Assembly (NCBI GenBank): GCA_016788865.1
Contig: JAEUSB010000048.1
Location: forward strand, 79,370-143,369
Length of the DNA stretch: 64,000 nt
Reading direction: 5' to 3'
Source of the DNA: Leptospirales bacterium
GTDB lineage: Bacteria; Spirochaetota; Leptospiria; Leptospirales; Leptonemataceae
Part shown: positions 62,534-64,000 of the stretch, piece by piece
Numbering within the stretch: the stretch's first letter is position 1
How the letters are laid out: each line of letters opens with the position of its first letter
Translations under genes and position numbers: made by a program
Notes under the pieces: generated by a model
What the model was told of the DNA's origin: nothing
What the model saw: the letters and a program-made list of their open reading frames with translations, nothing else
Databases searched by the model: none

Positions 62534-63371
62534 ATTCTCAGACTATCTCTACGCTAGCGGGATTTCTGCGCTTGGAGAATTGCCGCTGGGACAGGTGCCT
62601 AATACACTGCTCCGATTTACCTACAGCCAGGCCTTCAGTGGAAGATACCTTTTGCGCTTACAGTCAGACGGAACGATTGTGATGAAGACAACCAGGGGAG
62701 AAACAACTCCTCCCAAACATATGGAGACCCTGGTACCTCGTTTCTTTAATAAGGAAAGCGATCTAGATCCAGGTGGAACCGTGCACGAAATTGAGACAAT
62801 TCCATCCGAGTTCTATTTTCAGATCCCGGATGTATACTCGCATAACGTCATTGAGGAGCGCTTGCAGCTTCCTCGGAACGAGTTGGAAATGATTGAACAA
62901 TCGTTGCTGGAAATCCAGTCACGAATTGAGAATCACTCACCGATCGAGCGACACCAACTCGATGGAGATTCACTACAGGTGGAACTGCCATATCTAAATC
63001 GAGCCTACGATCTGTGCATGTGGGAAGGGAATGGTCAGGGATTCGATGAGCTGGTGGCACTTACCGATCGTATTCGGAAACAGGTGCGTCATCTGGAGAC
63101 AAAGTTCTTTATGGCACACCGCAATCCTCTGGGAAATATCAACGTTGCGCAGCTCGAAGTGGTTCTAAAAAATGAACTGGACTCGACCATTGCTTTCTTG
63201 CTGGCATTCGCACCAACTGATACTATGAATGAATTCGTAAAGAATCTCATACCAGATAGACAGGGACATATTGCAAAAATCGCCGAAGGCATTGACACCA
63301 CTACAACCGTAAATCGAGAACGGTTTGGCGATTTGCTGCGCGTCCTACTGCGAAACATCCAAACTCTCTAA
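62514..63371 (+). CDS. FliG-like protein (N-terminal/middle-type helices)
   Basis: A 285-residue soluble protein. The first 110 residues are unrecognised. From about 215 the sequence NELDSTIAFLLAFAPTDTMN with EFVKNLIPDRQGHIAKIAEG follows the pattern of FliG helices (ALxLxxLxPxxAAEVLxxLPxxxQxEVxxRIA). It overlaps the DUF3592 gene and precedes another FliG-like gene by 14 bp. The match is by eye and needs a profile search. Confidence 0.5.
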   Translation: MRRHSIRFSDYLYASGISALGELPLGQVPNTLLRFTYSQAFSGRYLLRLQSDGTIVMKTTRGETTPPKHMETLVPRFFNKESDLDPGGTVHEIETIPSEFYFQIPDVYSHNVIEERLQLPRNELEMIEQSLLEIQSRIENHSPIERHQLDGDSLQVELPYLNRAYDLCMWEGNGQGFDELVALTDRIRKQVRHLETKFFMAHRNPLGNINVAQLEVVLKNELDSTIAFLLAFAPTDTMNEFVKNLIPDRQGHIAKIAEGIDTTTTVNRERFGDLLRVLLRNIQTL

Positions 63372-63385
63372 TACGGGAGGACACA

Positions 63386-64000
63386 ATGAAGCCGCCACAA
63401 CACTACAGACTTCTTCTCTGCTTAAATCCTGAGGACTCGCGCACGATGTTTCGATCGCTGACCACCCGAGAAGCAGCGGAGGCATTGCAGGAAATCTTGA
63501 AGTATATGTTCGATGATAAAGAGAGTCTATTGAGTCCCAGCCTGCAAGTGACTCCACCATCCCTTTCTGTTGTGATCAGTCAGCTCTTCAAAGAATATCC
63601 CTATCGCCGGGAGGTCGAGCTGTTGAACCTGCTTGAGGAGTCCCATGCAGAACTCGCCTGGGAAATCAGGTCTATCTTACCACAACTGGATTCGCTATTT
63701 CACCTGACGTCAGATGCCCGGAAAGTTCTGCTGAGTCATTTCTCTGCGGCTGAGCTCGTCAGCTTGCGCGCACTTTTCGTTCTGGGCCCAGAGGGAGAGG
63801 TCAACCAGCTTCAGGCAGATAACTTTGATTATCTTTACAAAGAATATCTCTCCAGTGAGCTCCTGGAGATTGTAAACGCACTCATTGAAAAGAGCGAACC
63901 TCTAACCGAGGATGCGGAAACTACAATTTACAATAGATTTAGATCTGCTATCTCGCAAGTACTGGAAACTCTGCCCCATGCGATGGTCATGTCCGGGGGA
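63386..64000 (+). CDS. FliG-like motor-switch protein, partial
   Basis: The gene runs off the right edge after 205 codons. A strong GGGAGG precedes the ATG. The N-terminus (YRLLLCLNPEDSRTMFRSLT) and a middle part (EVELLNLLEESHAELAWEIR followed by SILPQLDSLFHLTSDARKVL and LSHFSAAELVSLRALF) follow the FliG middle-domain pattern of an AEILN helix, LAEEIRxxxFxFEDL, and a helix ending in ALK. Flagellar structural genes are not adjacent, so this may be a paralogue with another role. Confidence 0.5.
   Translation, partial: MKPPQHYRLLLCLNPEDSRTMFRSLTTREAAEALQEILKYMFDDKESLLSPSLQVTPPSLSVVISQLFKEYPYRREVELLNLLEESHAELAWEIRSILPQLDSLFHLTSDARKVLLSHFSAAELVSLRALFVLGPEGEVNQLQADNFDYLYKEYLSSELLEIVNALIEKSEPLTEDAETTIYNRFRSAISQVLETLPHAMVMSGG

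Overview
The window (about 50% GC, mostly densely packed genes) looks like chromosome from a spirochaete of the Leptospira/Leptonema/Turneriella group. This is inferred from family content, not from any marker gene. The clues are several 7TMR-DISM receptors, class III adenylate cyclases with GAF or membrane sensor domains, a SpoIIE-type phosphatase fused to TPRs, an AraC regulator with a multi-helix membrane N-terminus, and an FG-GAP lipoprotein with Cys-bearing SGPPDC repeats. No rRNA, tRNA or CRISPR array was seen.

Layout. 1-3.3 kb (minus strand): a GlpD-type FAD glycerol-3-phosphate dehydrogenase overlapping an alkylglycerone-phosphate-synthase-like flavoprotein, then an Hsp20 chaperone with its own terminator and a small membrane protein. 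3.6-8.6 kb: an ABC export operon (ATPase, large FtsX-type permease, membrane-fusion protein), a LOG-family protein and a Met/His-rich secreted protein. 8.8-9.9 kb: DAHP synthase.

10-25.4 kb is the most striking part. It holds a NarL-type response regulator, five consecutive 7TMR-DISM receptors and a divergent CheY-like regulator. Four of the receptors are translationally overlapped, and the last is a 1759-residue protein. In that protein a degenerate histidine kinase, a second membrane block and four GAF domains lead to a class III adenylate cyclase. A near-identical C-rich/G-rich palindrome lies upstream of the two ends of this array. The region plausibly integrates phosphorelay and cAMP signalling.

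25.4-36 kb: an ADP-ribosylglycohydrolase, a lipoprotein of the endonuclease/exonuclease/phosphatase fold, a membrane AraC regulator, a GMC oxidoreductase/hydrolase fusion resembling cholesterol oxidase, a START-like protein, a second hydrolase, a STAS protein and an MDR oxidoreductase.

36-51 kb is accessory in character. It contains a zinc-ribbon protein, a frameshifted zinc-finger gene, a remnant resembling a SUFU gene start, an orphan FliM-like protein, a secreted metallopeptidase, a SET-domain/ATP-grasp/DUF4846 operon, a SUKH (SMI1/KNR4) protein and many unrecognised genes. 51-58.5 kb: a chimeric junction containing a 214-bp duplicate of the 3' end of a downstream gene, a tandem-repeat FG-GAP lipoprotein with an abrupt end, the SpoIIE-TPR phosphatase, a second adenylate cyclase and a secreted C39-like peptidase. 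58.5-61.2 kb is a block of small orphan genes bracketed by 29-bp direct repeats. The window ends with a DUF3592 protein and two FliG-like genes, the last cut by the window edge.
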